Positions 22,709 to 33,776 of a stretch of 64,000 nt of DNA are shown in pieces. Origin of the DNA: Carettochelys insculpta (Eukaryota > Chordata > Testudines > Carettochelyidae). The stretch lies in NCBI RefSeq assembly GCF_033958435.1, contig NC_134137.1:63876001-63940000 (forward strand), given 5' to 3'. Below the pieces are notes generated by a model that was not told where the DNA came from, made no database searches, and saw only the letters and a program-made list of their open reading frames with translations. Position numbers and translations under genes: made by a program. Numbering within the stretch: the first letter of the stretch is position 1; the number at the start of each line of letters is the position of its first letter.

Positions 22709-24455
22709 TGGCTAGCTCTATCTTTCTAGCATGTTCAGAGGCAATTTTTGTTGACAATTGTTGCTGCATTTGCTCATGCAAAAGATGAAAAAAACACAAA
22801 AGGTTTGAGCACAAACATTTCTTCCTACAAAACTCTCCTTTCCAAATCAATCCCTTCTTATAGCCTAACAATATCCCTCGCCCAACCATGCCTGAGTCCC
22901 TCCCATTATGAAAAAAAAAAGTCCTATGGAGTTTAATAAAGAATTTCCTATAGGATTTTTAAACCATTTTCTAGATTTCCCTAGTGATTTGTATACTTCT
23001 TTATGGGAAAGTCCCATAAGGTCTATGAGTATCAGAAAGTGCATATGTAGCCTACTGATCTCTCTTGTTTCTTCAGGAAAGTGCTTGGTTGGGCCACTGT
23101 TCCTTGGCCCCTTAGGAAATATCTCCATGCGATCAAGCAATATGTCCACCCCATACATTCAGCAACACTGAGATAGGGAGTCAGGACAGGCCAACAATGC
23201 CAATATATAACTTACTTCTCTTTTCAAAATGCAGTTTGTTCAGTGATAGCTTAAGGAGACTGGGGAAGGGATGACACAGTAGGAGAGTTGTGTAGTATTC
23301 TAACTGGAGATTTCCTTGAAGCTTCCCTAGGCTAAGGAAATTTCACTGCTAAAATGATGCAGAGGATATGCAAAATACAGAAAACAGTAGGTCTAACACA
23401 AAAGAATAATAACCTCATTGGCATTTGACATTGAGGCTCTCTCATTTGTTTAAGTTAAATGAAGAATGCTGACACTAGGATTCTCCATTTTGAATTTTCT
23501 CATGCTGGGTATTATGGGATCTTAGAAAGGTTCATGTGCCAAAGCCTGTCAAGATTTACTTGACCATTTTGGGACCTGGCAGAGATGTAGTTGTGTCCAA
23601 TCACTGATTGTTTAAAGATAATGATGGAGCCACAAGCTACAGAGAGCGAATGGTGGAACAATTTATGGGTGGCAGAAGACAGGCCAGATGGGTTTGAAAG
23701 ACTATAGCTCTTTTAATGATAATGGTCATAAAGCAGTTTGAGATGGGGGCAAAAATTACTATAAGTTCAGATGTTTTGATTCACATGCTTGGGTCAATGC
23801 TGTCAAAAACAGGAGCTTTGGGGCAAAATTTTCAAAAACTCAGCCGCCACTCAGGTGACAGGCATCTAGGGCCCTGTGGAAAATTTTATCCCAAAACTAC
23901 ATTTAACATCTGCCTGTTTTGTTTTAAAAACTGATGAGCTCTCCAATGCTTCCATAAATAAACAGCCCTTAGTTACCAGCCTAACATTATGTTTCACTAA
24001 TAACATTTTTGCAAAACTTAGTTCATACTGAGGAATATCCCCTCTCCCTTCCCCACCCACATAAACAGCAAAGTGTTTAAATTAAGCATTAGGAACAACA
24101 CTCTCTGGAAAATAGAAATTAACACTCATATCCAGGAATCAAGCCATTTCCCAAATTAAGTTTTGCTAAAGGAGGAAAACAGGTATTATCTCAAAAACTC
24201 CTCTCCAAAATGACCTTATTCTGCAAGGTACTGAGCATTTCTCAAAAGGCAAGGAGCACCCCATCAACCTCGCAGCTGAACATGTAGGCCCAAATACTCA
24301 ATAATTTAGGAACCCAATTTCCACTGAAATCAATCGGAGTTAAACATCTTTGGGGAAGTTGCGAGCCTGAGGCCCTCATTCAGCAAGGTACTTAAGTAAG
24401 TGTGTACTCACTTTGCTGAATTGGATTTAGCAGCCATTCTACCGGGCCTTCTCCC
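22709..24455. other. Unique DNA, nothing identified
   Basis: AT-rich, with no recognised gene or repeat. Short frames at 22698-22889 and 22865-23158 (minus) have no known domain. Confidence 0.5.
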
Positions 24456-24640
24456 AGCAGAGAAAGGATGGTCAAGTGGTTAAGGTGCACTGTTAGGCAT
24501 TGGGAAAGAGGGTTTAATTCCATGCTCTGCCTCAGTCCCCCATTTGTAAAATATGGATAACACTTTGCATCCTCACAGGGGAATTCAGCACAAATATATG
24601 AAAGGCTGAGAGGTGCTCAGATGCTATAGCAGGCTAATAA
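24456..24640 (+). mobile_element. MIR/CORE-SINE
   Basis: A tRNA-like head (GGTCAAGTGGTTAAGGTGCA), then a CTCTGCCTCAG...CCCATTTGTAAAATATGGATAA core and a tail resembling GCTGAGAGGTGCTCAGA. Diverged plus-strand copy. Confidence 0.65.
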
Positions 24641-24871
24641 GGGGCTTAGAATCAGAAGTGTAGAACTGGAAGTGACCTCAATAGCTCATCTAGTTCACTC
24701 CCCTGCACTGAAGTAACTAGACCTTTTGTGACAAGTTTTCATCTAACCTGTTCTTAAAAACTTCATATGACATTTCAGAACCTTCCCAGGCAATCCAGTT
24801 CTTAACCATCCTGACAGGAAGTTTTCCCTAATGTCTAACCTAAATCTCCCTTGCAGCAACATGAACCCATG

Positions 24872-25004
24872 CATGTATCTGGCAAAGTGTCTTTGCCCAC
24901 GAAAGCTTATGCGCCAAAAAAATCTGTTAATCTGTAAGGTGCCACAAGACTTCTTGTTGTTTTTGTGGTTACAGACTAACATGGCTACTCCTCCGATACC
25001 ATTT
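24872..25004 (+). mobile_element. Penelope-like 3' tail inserted in CR1
   Basis: Contains CCCACGAAAGCTTATGC, an AATCTGTTAATCTGTAAGGTGCCACAAG-type stretch and ACAGACTAACATGGCTACTC. It parallels the tail at 13292-13757 (CACGAAAGCTCAC...AGTCTTTAAAGTGCTACTTG) but belongs to a different subfamily. CR1 homology resumes on both sides. Confidence 0.6.
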
Positions 25005-25828
25005 CCAGTGATGAGGCCTGACCATCACAGTGCAGAGTGGGAGAATTGCATCTCTTGTTTACAACCCACAGGCTACTACATCTCCAAATTATGTTGCTTT
25101 TTTTTACAAGAGTGTTACACGGTTGACACATATTTGGTTTGGAACCCACTATTACCCTTATCCTTTTCTGTAGTACTGCTTCCTATACAATCGTTTCCCA
25201 CTGTGTACATGTGCAGCTGATTTTATCTTCCTGAATGGAGTACTTTGCATTTGTCCTTATTGAATTTCAACCTCTTTATCTCAGATCATATCTCCATTTT
25301 GTCCAGATAATTTTGAATTTTAATTGTCTTCTAAAGTACATGCAACCCTCCTATCTGCAAACTTTCAGTGTACTCTCAGTGTCATTATCGACATTGTTAA
25401 TGAAGCTACCGAACAACAGAATTAGACCTAGGTCTGAACCCTGAAGGACAGAGTGTGATAGGCCCTTCCAGTCTGATTGTGAACCCCTACTCTCTAGGAA
25501 TTTTACAAAAGTTAGTCTCTCATCTTATAGAAGCTCCATCTAGCTGGTATTTCCTTAGTTAATTTATGAGGAGATCATGTGAGACAGTAGCAAAGGCCTC
25601 ACTAAAGTCAAGATATACCACATTTATGATTTCTCCTATGCGCAAGGCTTGCTATGCTGTCAAAAACATAGCTATTAGGTTTGTTTGACAGGATTAGTTC
25701 TTGACAAATCCATGCTGACTGTTTCTTATCACCTTATTATCTCCTAGGTGTTGCAAACTGATTGCTTGATTATTTGCTCCATTATCTTTCCTGGGATAGA
25801 AGTTAAGGTGACTGGTCTCTGATCCCCT

Positions 25829-25861
25829 GTCCCCCCGCCCCCCCGCCCCCCCCCCCCCCGC
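25829..25861. repeat. C-rich tract
   Basis: A run of C with scattered G, inside the old CR1, at the edge of the reversed segment. Confidence 0.85.
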
Positions 25862-25879
25862 ATCCCCTTTTTATAAATT

Positions 25880-25955
25880 GAGCTGTTAGTGGTTGCCTTT
25901 GAGACTCCTGCAGAAGGGACAGATTCCCAAGGACTGGAAAAGGGCAAATACAGTG
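25880..25955 (+). mobile_element. Short CR1 segment in opposite orientation to its host CR1
   Basis: Reads on the plus strand as the CR1 stretch around GGACTGGAAAAGGGCAAATA (compare 49835-49855). The flanking CR1 on both sides reads on the minus strand. It looks like a local inversion or an inverted twin-priming join. Confidence 0.5.
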
Positions 25956-26263
25956 CCAGAGAGCTACTCAGTCTGCTCCTTTAGTATTCTAGCTTATACT
26001 TCACCAAGCCCTGCAGACTTGAAGACATCTAACTTGTGTAGATAGTCTTAACTTGATCTTTCCACACTTTAAGTTCCTACCTAATTTTCACTGGCATTTG
26101 CTATGTTAGATACCCAATTACTACTAACCTGTTGGTGAAAACTGAAGCAAAAAACAAACAAAAAACTCATTTAGCACTTCTGCCATTTCCACATTTTCTG
26201 TTACTGTCTCCTCTCCTCTTCCCTTTCCCCTCCCCACCACTCTCTTCAGTAATGGGTCTATCC

Positions 26264-26923
26264 CAGCAAGGAAAGACTTTTTTTCTAATTTGGTAAAAAG
26301 CTCAGTAATTCAAGAGCTGCAATGCTTGTGAATACGAGACAGTCCTTAGTAAATAATGTCAAACTGTACTTTGTGTAACCCCTGTTTCAAGAGCAGTGCA
26401 TGCACAATGAATTGTAATATGATACAGGCTTACTGCAGGGAGTTCTCAAACATTTTATGTATTCTACTTCCTCACACTTTACATGTGTGTGTTTGAACCA
26501 TTATCTTCCTGACTTTCACTCCTAAATTGTTCTTAATTATGCCAATTATACTTCATGTTTAATATCCATTTTTTTTCTTAAAATGTGCGCTGTCCTTCAC
26601 AGAAGGAATGCTGCAAGCTTCCTTTTCTTCTTCATAATCCAGACATGATTAGTAAAACAATCAAAACACAGATACAGTATTGTATCCTGCGATGCACTGC
26701 ACATGCTAAAGATGGAGTTATCCAATGTTTCAAGATCACATATTGTTTGCTATTTAGATATGAGTTGTTCATTGTTGGGCTTTTAGATGTTAACCATTTG
26801 TCAAAATTAATCAGGAATTTTGTGGGTTTTTTTTTTAAAACTTTGCAATTATAGTATTGGGAGCTACAAAGAAGTCCTTAAAAAGCCACATGTGGCTCTG
26901 GAGCTGCAGGTTGCAGACCTCAT
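26264..26923. mobile_element. hAT-like DNA transposon fossil inserted in CR1
   Basis: CR1 homology is interrupted exactly here. Flanking 8-mers GTCTATCC (26256-26263) and GTCTGTCC (26924-26931) match at 7 of 8, as expected of a hAT target duplication. The right end, reversed, reads AGGTCTGCAACCTGCAGCTC then AGAGCCACATGTGGCT, like non-autonomous hAT termini. The left terminus (CAGCAAGG) does not match it well. No transposase visible. Confidence 0.5.
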
Positions 26924-27586
26924 GTCTGTCCTGTCCTTGGTGTTCCTCTTACTTCTAATGTATTTGTAAAATGTTTTCTTATTATCCTTTAGACATATAT
27001 CTAGTTTAATCCTATTTTTGCCTTGTCCTTCCTAATTTTATCCTTATAGGCTCATGTTTTCCTACAGTCATCCTTTGCAATTCGACCTAGTTTCCACTTT
27101 TTGAAAGATGCTGAGTTTCAGACCATTGAAGATCTCCAAGTTAAACCAGGGACATCTCTTGCTGTGTTTCCTATCTTTTCTACATTTTGACACAGTTTGT
27201 TCTTGTGTCCTTAATAATGTCTCTCTGAAAAGCTGACAACTCTCTTGAATGTTTTTTCCACTTAGACTTGCTTCCCATAGGATCTTGACTACCAGCTCCC
27301 TGACTTTGCTGATTTCGTGAAATCCCTTTTCTTTATTTTGCTGTGTTCCCTACTACCATTCCATAGAATCATGAACTACCATTTCATAACCACTTTCATC
27401 CAAGCTGCCTTCCATTTTCACATTCTCAGTCAGCTCCTCCCTATGTGTGAAAAACCAAATCTAGAACAGGCTGTCTCCTAGCTGCACTCTCTGCCTTATG
27501 TGATAAAAATTTCTCACCAGTGCGTTCTAAGAACTTGCTGAATAATACTCATGCCATGCTTTGTCGTTCTCGCAACAGATGTCAGG

Positions 27587-27700
27587 TTAGTTAAAGTCAC
27601 CTATCATAACCAAGGCGTGTGCTTTGTTGGATTTTGTTATTTGTTTAAAATAGGCCTCATCCACTTCTTCTTGGTTAGGTAGTCTGTAGGACACACACAC
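27587..27700 (-). pseudogene. CR1 ORF2 APE endonuclease remnant
   Basis: The minus-strand frame gives YRLPNQEEVDEAYFKQI followed by HALVMIGDFN. The GDFN motif holds catalytic residues of the APE-type endonuclease used for target nicking. Only this piece of the domain can be read; the rest is degraded. Confidence 0.7.
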
Positions 27701-27872
27701 ACAGAGAGACCATGATATCACTCTTGTTTTTATCCTTTGTATCCTTACCCAGCATTTCAAAAAGTCTATCTCCTGTTTCCATCTCACTCTCAGTCCAAGT
27801 GCATACATCTTTTGATGCACACCAAACGCTTCCTCCTCCTTTTTCCCTGCCTGCCCTTCCTGAACATGGGTG

Positions 27873-28785
27873 GTGGATTCTTAAGGCCAAGGGAGGCTCT
27901 GCCTTCCCATACAAGTGCTGCAGAAACCCCTGCTGGATCCACGCCTCTGATAGTTTTGTTATGGTTCAGACAGGTTCTGGGACAACAGGGAAAACTGAGT
28001 AGCACGGAGGCTTCTCGGCTGCCTGCTCTGGAACTTGCACAGAGCACACAAGCTCATGCATTGTTTGGGCAGCCGAAGGCAGCCTGCTGGCTGGATCCTA
28101 GTGCCTGTTGGTTTCCCCTTCTGTGTGCTGGGAGGGGAGCCTTCCTGTTGCCTGTGCCTGCAGTGGAGCTGGGTAGGCATATGGGTGTGAGAGAAATGAC
28201 GGAATGGGGGTGAGGAGGTTGGGGGGAAGAGGCAGTGGGAAAGGAGGGAGGGGATGATGAAGAAAAGAGGATGGGGAATTGCAGGGGAAAGCAGGCATCC
28301 AACATGCACTGTCCCTGCAGCAGCAGCTGGGGCTCCCCAGGTGAGCAGGCCCTTCTAACCCCCACCCTGACAAGCCCACCTCCCACACACCTGGACCCTT
28401 CAACAAGCCCCCAACTCTCAAACCTCCACCTACTGACCCTGGACCCTCACACCATCAAGCCCCACTTCACCAGCACCTGGACTTCGCATCAAAACCCACC
28501 TACCCACAACCCCTCCACTGCGTCTCACGGTCCCTACACCCAGAGCCTCCCAAGGAGCGAGCCCCTGAGCATCCAGATCTCCCACTGAGCCACCCACACC
28601 CAGACCACCCCACACCTGGATTCTCCCTCCACACTTGTACGATGCTGGACTGAGCCTGCCTAGCCACACCAGACACGCCTGGCACAGAGGGGCAGAGCCA
28701 GTCATTAGCTGTATAAAGTTCAGGTGCAGCCTCACTGATGAGTTCCTGTACTGGGGGAGGTGCAGATTTCAGGATGACCACCCTA
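27873..28785. mobile_element. GC-rich, probably non-autonomous hAT-like element (right end only)
   Basis: The block is far richer in G+C than its surroundings. It ends in ATGACCACCCTA, which reversed reads TAGGGTGGTCAT, the same kind of terminus as the element at 50419-51111. The left terminus was not found. The Pro-rich open frames here on both strands (27737-28213, 28235-28588) appear to be a by-product of base composition. Confidence 0.35.
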
Positions 28786-28899
28786 CCTCAGTGCAGCCAG
28801 TTGTCTGTTCTCCCTACTGCTAGAAATGTGAAGATCTGGGGTTTTCTTAATGGCCCTCCTGTCATATACTTCCAGTGTGACATTGGACCCCTCTTTTAA

Positions 28900-29095
28900 G
28901 GCTTAATCCCCAGGGTAGCTTTTCCACTGATTTTTTTTAAAAAAGTGGATAGGGAACTTAATTATTCTGTGCCTCAGTTTCTTCAACTGAAAAAGGGATA
29001 ATACTTGCCTGCCTCAGAGGAGTGTATGCAAATTCCTTGGTTTTGGTTAAGAGCTTTGAGATCAGCAGATGGAAAGTGATGAGAAGTGCAATCTT
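28900..29095 (+). mobile_element. MIR/CORE-SINE fragment
   Basis: Contains TGTGCCTCAGTTTCTTCAAC, then AAAAAGGGATAATAC and AAGAGCTTTGAGATC, the MIR core and 3' region. The tRNA-like head is not clear. Confidence 0.65.
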
Positions 29096-29199
29096 GCAAA
29101 GTGTATTTTTCAGTTCCAAAACCTTTCCGCTTCCTTCATGCAATAGGCACTGTCTTGGATAACAAGAGAATTTCAGTTTGGGGCTTTATGGGGTAATGC

Positions 29200-29945
29200 C
29201 ACCCATGGTCTATTCCTTGCCATGGTGAGGTGGCTTGTAGGTCTCAGTGACCCAGAGATCTATGCCAGCAGCTCCCGGAGGGGGTCACCCAAACTAGATA
29301 GGTCAAAGGGTAGAGACCAGATAAAGTTGGATCACCTCTCCCTGAGGTAAAATGGGTTGGCTTAGGGTTAACAACTCTATCTGTAAAAAATCCCCAGAAG
29401 TTACAGAATCATCCACAAAGAAACCTACAACTACACAAATCTTGGGAGGAGTTGGCAATCCCCTCGGACTGAACATGAAGCATGGTAGAGAAAGCCAAAA
29501 GGATGCTGCCCCACAGATGACACTTGTCTCACCTAGGACAACCACTCAGTTTCGTATGTGGAATGTTTGGACCATGTGCCAAGCAGGGAAAACAACACAG
29601 ATTGCAGCGGAGATGAAACAGTACAAGCTTGCGGTTTTGGTCTTGTGTGAGACAAGATAGACACAATCTGAGCAGCTACGCTTGGCAACACATGAAACCC
29701 CGAACGACTCAGGACATGAAGAAGCGGGTGCATGACACACAGAAGGTGTGGGCTTGATGTTATCAAGAGAGGTATCTGGTGCTTTAGTGAAGTGCACAGC
29801 AGTATCATCACGCATCATCACAGCCAGATTCTATGTAGTGCAGAAGGTACTGATTGTGCAATGTTATGCACCAGCCAGCAAAGCTGTAGCCTCCTGCACA
29901 ATTGTAACCGAAGAGCACCGGTGTCTCTGGGTTGCATATTTTTAA
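29200..29945 (+). mobile_element. Non-LTR retrotransposon fragment (RTE-like or related), endonuclease part
   Basis: The plus strand encodes the start of an APE-type endonuclease of the kind annotated in vertebrates as craniofacial-development-protein-2-like: MWNVWTMCQAGKTTQIAAEM, then KLAVLVLCETR. After breaks comes GLMLSREVSGALV, SRIITARFY and VLIVQCYAPAS (from 29748). There is an in-frame stop at 29658-29660 and a shifted frame after it. It is 3'-truncated near 29945, with no RT in view. The order and spacing fit one decayed endonuclease. This is a different lineage from CR1; I cannot fix the clade without a search. Confidence 0.6.
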
Positions 29946-30930
29946 GAGTTTCTTTCTCTCCTACTAGCTCCATAATGCATCAACATAGTCTCTTCGTCAC
30001 ATGCTGTAAAACCTTTTTAACATTAAAAAAGTCATAGCTGGCATTGAGAGTACTCTCTGAAATGTGCAGGCACCAAGAAAACAGAGGTTAATTGAAAGTT
30101 GCCCTCAGGTGTGCTTATTTTGATAGCACATGACTTGAAAGAGCACAGACGTGCCTCAATTAGCCATGCACAAAATCACCTGTATATGTGCTATGACATT
30201 TAATCACTCTTTACGGTGACTAAGCCTCCCATCTAAAAGCACTACCAAAGGATAAATGTTAACCCTGCAATGGATTTGCACAAAAAGTTTCCAATGTGCA
30301 AAAAGAGGAAGAAAATGAAATATACCTGTGAAAAATATTAGAAACAAATAAGGTAAAAATAGTATTTTCCAGAGAAAATACACTGACAAAAGCAAGATTC
30401 TATATGCATTCACTCAGATATCAGACGTTAAACACCAGGCCTGAGTGACTCACAAATTACTAACAGGTTCATTTGAACTAACAGCAGCACTGAACTAAAG
30501 ACACAGGTGCTTCAAACATTCCATGGCAGGCCCAGTGTGAGTGTACGAACAGCAAGGAACCTGTCCATCACTCCCCTTGTATGGAGGCCAGATAAACGCA
30601 GGAGGGAGAGACAGGAAAGCTGGAACTGTAACCCTTAGCCATGCTAACCTCCCATTAGAGGATGCAGAAGGCTGACAGCAGGACCACTGCTCTAGAGGGT
30701 TGGTTCCTCTATGTCTATCTAGCCAGGATTTAGTTCTTGAGCAACAAAGCTTCTTGAGCAACACAGAAGACACAGTGCTGTTCACCCTCAGTGGGGAATG
30801 GCTTGCCAATGTGAACCACTGAACTACCTTCACATCGGCCTGTTGGTTGTGCCAAATGACCGAGAAAATATCATTTGTCTGAAGATAACAGCTATAGGTC
30901 AACACCGAAAAGCTTTGTGGCTCAGGGGTG
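29946..30930. other. Unique DNA, nothing identified
   Basis: No recognised gene. The 136-residue minus frame at 30495-30905 has no known domain. Confidence 0.5.
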
Positions 30931-31150
30931 CAAAAACATATACATCCATGAGTGAGGTAGCTAAGTTAACCTAACTTTGGTGTAGACAGTGCTAGTTCAA
31001 AAAAAGAATTCTCCCCTAGAGCTAGCTACTGCTTCTCAGGGAGGGAGATGGCCGACAGCCACAGGCAAACCCCTCTCATAGCTGGAGGGAGCTTCTACTC
31101 CAAAGTGCTCCAGCAGCACAGCTGCAGCAGCGTCACTACATGCCTTAAGC
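30931..31150. mobile_element. MITE fragment (GTGTAGACAGTGCTAG family)
   Basis: Contains TTGGTGTAGACAGTGCTAG, then a CTAGAGCTAGCTACTGC segment and, towards the right, CCAGCAGCACAGCTGC and a ...TAAGCGTAG end. It is related to the fragment at 42560-42800. The boundaries are uncertain. Confidence 0.45.
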
Positions 31151-31257
31151 GTAGCAATCGGAAGGTGAAGAGATGGCCAAGTGAAGTCAGGATGGTGAAG
31201 GCCGGAAGTGGGGAAGGAATGGAAACATTCAAGCTGGTGATACACTTGATTCATCAA

Positions 31258-31682
31258 GTCCGTGTCTACACTAGCACAAAACTTCGAAATAGCCGTGCAA
31301 ATGGCCATTTTGAAGATTATTCATGAGGCGCTGAAATGCATATTCAGCGCCTCATTAGCACGCCGGTGGCCGTGGTGCTTCAAAATTGCCCTGTTTCACT
31401 CCCACACAGATTGTCCAGATGGTCCTTTTCAAAAGGACCCCGTCAACTTCGAAATCCCCTTATTCCTATCAGCAGATAGGCATTTTGAAATTGGCGGGGT
31501 CCTTTCGAAAAGGAACCCCGTCTGGACGAGCCATGCAGGAATGAAACGCAGCAATCTCAAAGAGCCACAGCCGATGGCATGCTAATAAGGTGCTGAATAT
31601 GCATTTCAGCACCTCATTAGTAATCTTTGAAATGGCCATTTGCATGGCCATTTCAAAGATTTCTCTTAGTGTAGACGTAGCC
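31258..31682. mobile_element. Palindromic Harbinger-type MITE
   Basis: Ends GTCCGTGTCTACACTAGC and, reversed, GGCTACGTCTACACTAAG. It has the same overall plan as the copy at 18270-18705: an AATGGCCATTTTGAAG-type subterminal block, an internal palindrome around GGACCCCGTC/GACGGGGTTCC, and no gene. It is flanked by CAA at 31255-31257 and 31683-31685. Confidence 0.8.
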
Positions 31683-31795
31683 CAAGAGTAAAATAGGTAG
31701 GTTTGGAAGAGTATTCAGCCTGGAAATAGTGTTTAGACTAGGATTAGTGTTTAGTTTATGCAAGCAGCTTGCACAGCTGAAAGGAAAATGAAGAA

Positions 31796-32121
31796 CAGGT
31801 TGAACCTCTCTTGTCCAATACCCTTGAGACCTGACTGGTGCAGGACAAGAGAATGTACCAGGCCATCGGGGTCAATATTGTCTAGCAGCATGACCACCAC
31901 ATCCACTACTTACTGGACTCTTAAAAGAACTAAAAGGTTAAATTACAGCTAAATAACAGGAGAAAACACCGAAAGCCAGGACTCATGGCTGTAAACAAAC
32001 TTTACGGGACTGTGGGAAACTTGGCCACACTCGTGATAAGTGGTTGCATAGCTAACTCAAAGTATGCCGTATTATGGATGTTGCCAAACAAGAGAGTTCT
32101 GGATTAGAGAGGATCAACCTG
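31796..32121. mobile_element. Non-autonomous DNA transposon with CAGGTTGAACCTCTC ends
   Basis: Left end CAGGTTGAACCTCTCTTGTC and reversed right end CAGGTTGATCCTCTCTAATC form about 20-bp inverted repeats. The interior has no frame. No clear target duplication is visible, so I do not assign a superfamily. Confidence 0.65.
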
Positions 32122-33088
32122 TATATGAGGGATAAGTGAGAGCCCACAGTTAGACTGCAATTGTGAGAAGAAATTAAGCTCAGAGGAAGGTATGTTTATT
32201 GCAAGGGTTGATTGCACTATTAATTAAATAGGAGTGCAGACCAGTACAGTCTTTAGGAGAGGAACAATGAGGATGCCCAGTTTTGTCTGAAGGGTCTGTT
32301 TCCTCTTCTGGAAGATTTGTCATTTTAAAAAGCCACATTTGCTTCTTCTTGCCTTAAATGACTCAAAATTTGCCTCCTTTTCATATGACCATAGAGCTTC
32401 TTGACAGTGCAGGAAACCAAGTTAAACTGATTAGTCACAGCCACAGACAGAACATTCTGACATATTGAAGCTCATGTGAGAACTGGAACAAAACCATGCA
32501 AGGTTACAAATAAGGGACGGCACAGAAGCATTCTGTCTGTGCATGATGCTCCCCACCAACGCCACTCCCACAGATGTGCATATATAGTTGTATCTACGAA
32601 CACCTTTTAGCTATTTCTGCACACCTGTGGGAGTGAGGTTGACCGACGTGTTATAAAAAACTTGTACAGTCTCCAAAATTGAGTGCCACCACATTGATTA
32701 TATGTACCTCTCCTGTTGCTAAATCATCTTAAATATAACTGCTGTTATTTTATTTTTTAATGCAGCATGATTAGATAAACTATGATCTTTGGATTTAAAA
32801 ATTTAATGCCAGAATTATTTCCTGCTGTTACTTTGCAGTTTTTGGAGCAACAATTTTCAGGCATAAATTAACATCCCTCTTGAGATATTATAATAGACAA
32901 TGCCTTAAAAGTCCTGGCAGGTGATACACCTAGAAGTTGCAACTGTCAAGATCTGGTGCCTACAGAGTGAGTTCTACCTAGGGTGCAGTAGGTCTGTTTG
33001 TTGAACTGTGACTATGATACAGATCTCCAGCTCTGGTAACCAACATTGGATGCTAAAGATATCTTTTGGACGCTGAAATATGCAACAC
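32122..33088. other. Unique DNA, nothing identified
   Basis: AT-rich spacer without recognised features. Confidence 0.5.
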
Positions 33089-33091
33089 TAT

Positions 33092-33773
33092 GGCTGCGTC
33101 TACACGTGCACGCTACTTCGAAGTAGCGGCACCAACTTCGAAATAGCGCCCGTTGCGTCTACACGCGTCGGGCGCTATTTCGAAGTTAACTTCGACGTTA
33201 GGCGGCGAGACGTCGAAGTCGCTAACCTCATGAGGAGATAGGAATAGCGCCCTACTTCGACGTTCAACGTCGAAGTAGGGACCATGTAGACGATCCGCGT
33301 CCCGCAACGTCAAAATTGCTGGGTCCTCCATGGTGGCCATCAGCTGGGGGGTTGAGAGATGCTCTCTCTCCAGCCCCTGCGGGGCTCTATGGTCACCGTG
33401 GGCAGCAGCCCTTAGCCCAGGGCTTCTGGCTGCTTCTGCGGCAGCTGGGGATCTATGCTGCAGGCACAGGGTCTGCAACCAGTTGTCGGCTCTGTGGATC
33501 TTGTGTTGTTTAGTGCAACTGTGTCTGGGAGGGGCCCTTTAAGGGAGCAGCTTGCTGTTGAGTCTGCCCTGTGACCCTGTCTGCAGCTGTGCCTGGCATC
33601 CCTATTTCGATGTGTGCTACTTTGACGTGTAGACGTTCCCTCGCTGCGCCTATTTCGATGTTGGGCTGAGCAACGTCGAAGTTGAACATCGACGTTGCCG
33701 GCCCTGGAGGACGTGTAGACGTTATTCATCGAAATAGACTATTTCGATGTTGGCTGCACGTGTAGACGTAGCC
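33092..33773 (-). mobile_element. 682-bp non-autonomous Harbinger element
   Basis: Termini GGCTGCGTCTACACGTG and (reversed) GGCTACGTCTACACGTG, with TAT on both sides (33089-33091 and 33774-33776). It is the same length as the copy at 54262-54943 and opposite in orientation to it. On the minus strand the first part matches the left end of the long element at 36599, and the second part (33113 to about 33400) matches the right end seen at 1500-1786, with both genes removed. A 121-codon frame (33478 to 33113) is shared with the other copy but spans the deletion junction. Confidence 0.9.
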
Positions 33774-33776
33774 TAT

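Larger units (their letters stand above)
24648..27872 (-). mobile_element. Long, old CR1 LINE, minus strand, with several inserts
   Basis: Collinear minus-strand CR1 homology runs from the 3' tail (24648) through RT to the endonuclease (27587-27700) and up to about 27872. Only traces of frame remain. It is interrupted by a Penelope-like tail, a GC tract, a short reversed CR1 segment and a hAT-like element, each listed separately. This copy is more diverged than the other long CR1 copies here and so probably older. Confidence 0.8.

Noticed and set aside
24456..24500. tRNA-like A/B box sequence
   Set aside because: It is the head of a MIR SINE; cloverleaf pairing and a mature tRNA length are not supported.
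27737..28588. Long Pro/Ser-rich frames on both strands at 27.7-28.7 kb
   Set aside because: Overlapping open frames in several phases of a GC-rich repeat indicate base composition, not coding.
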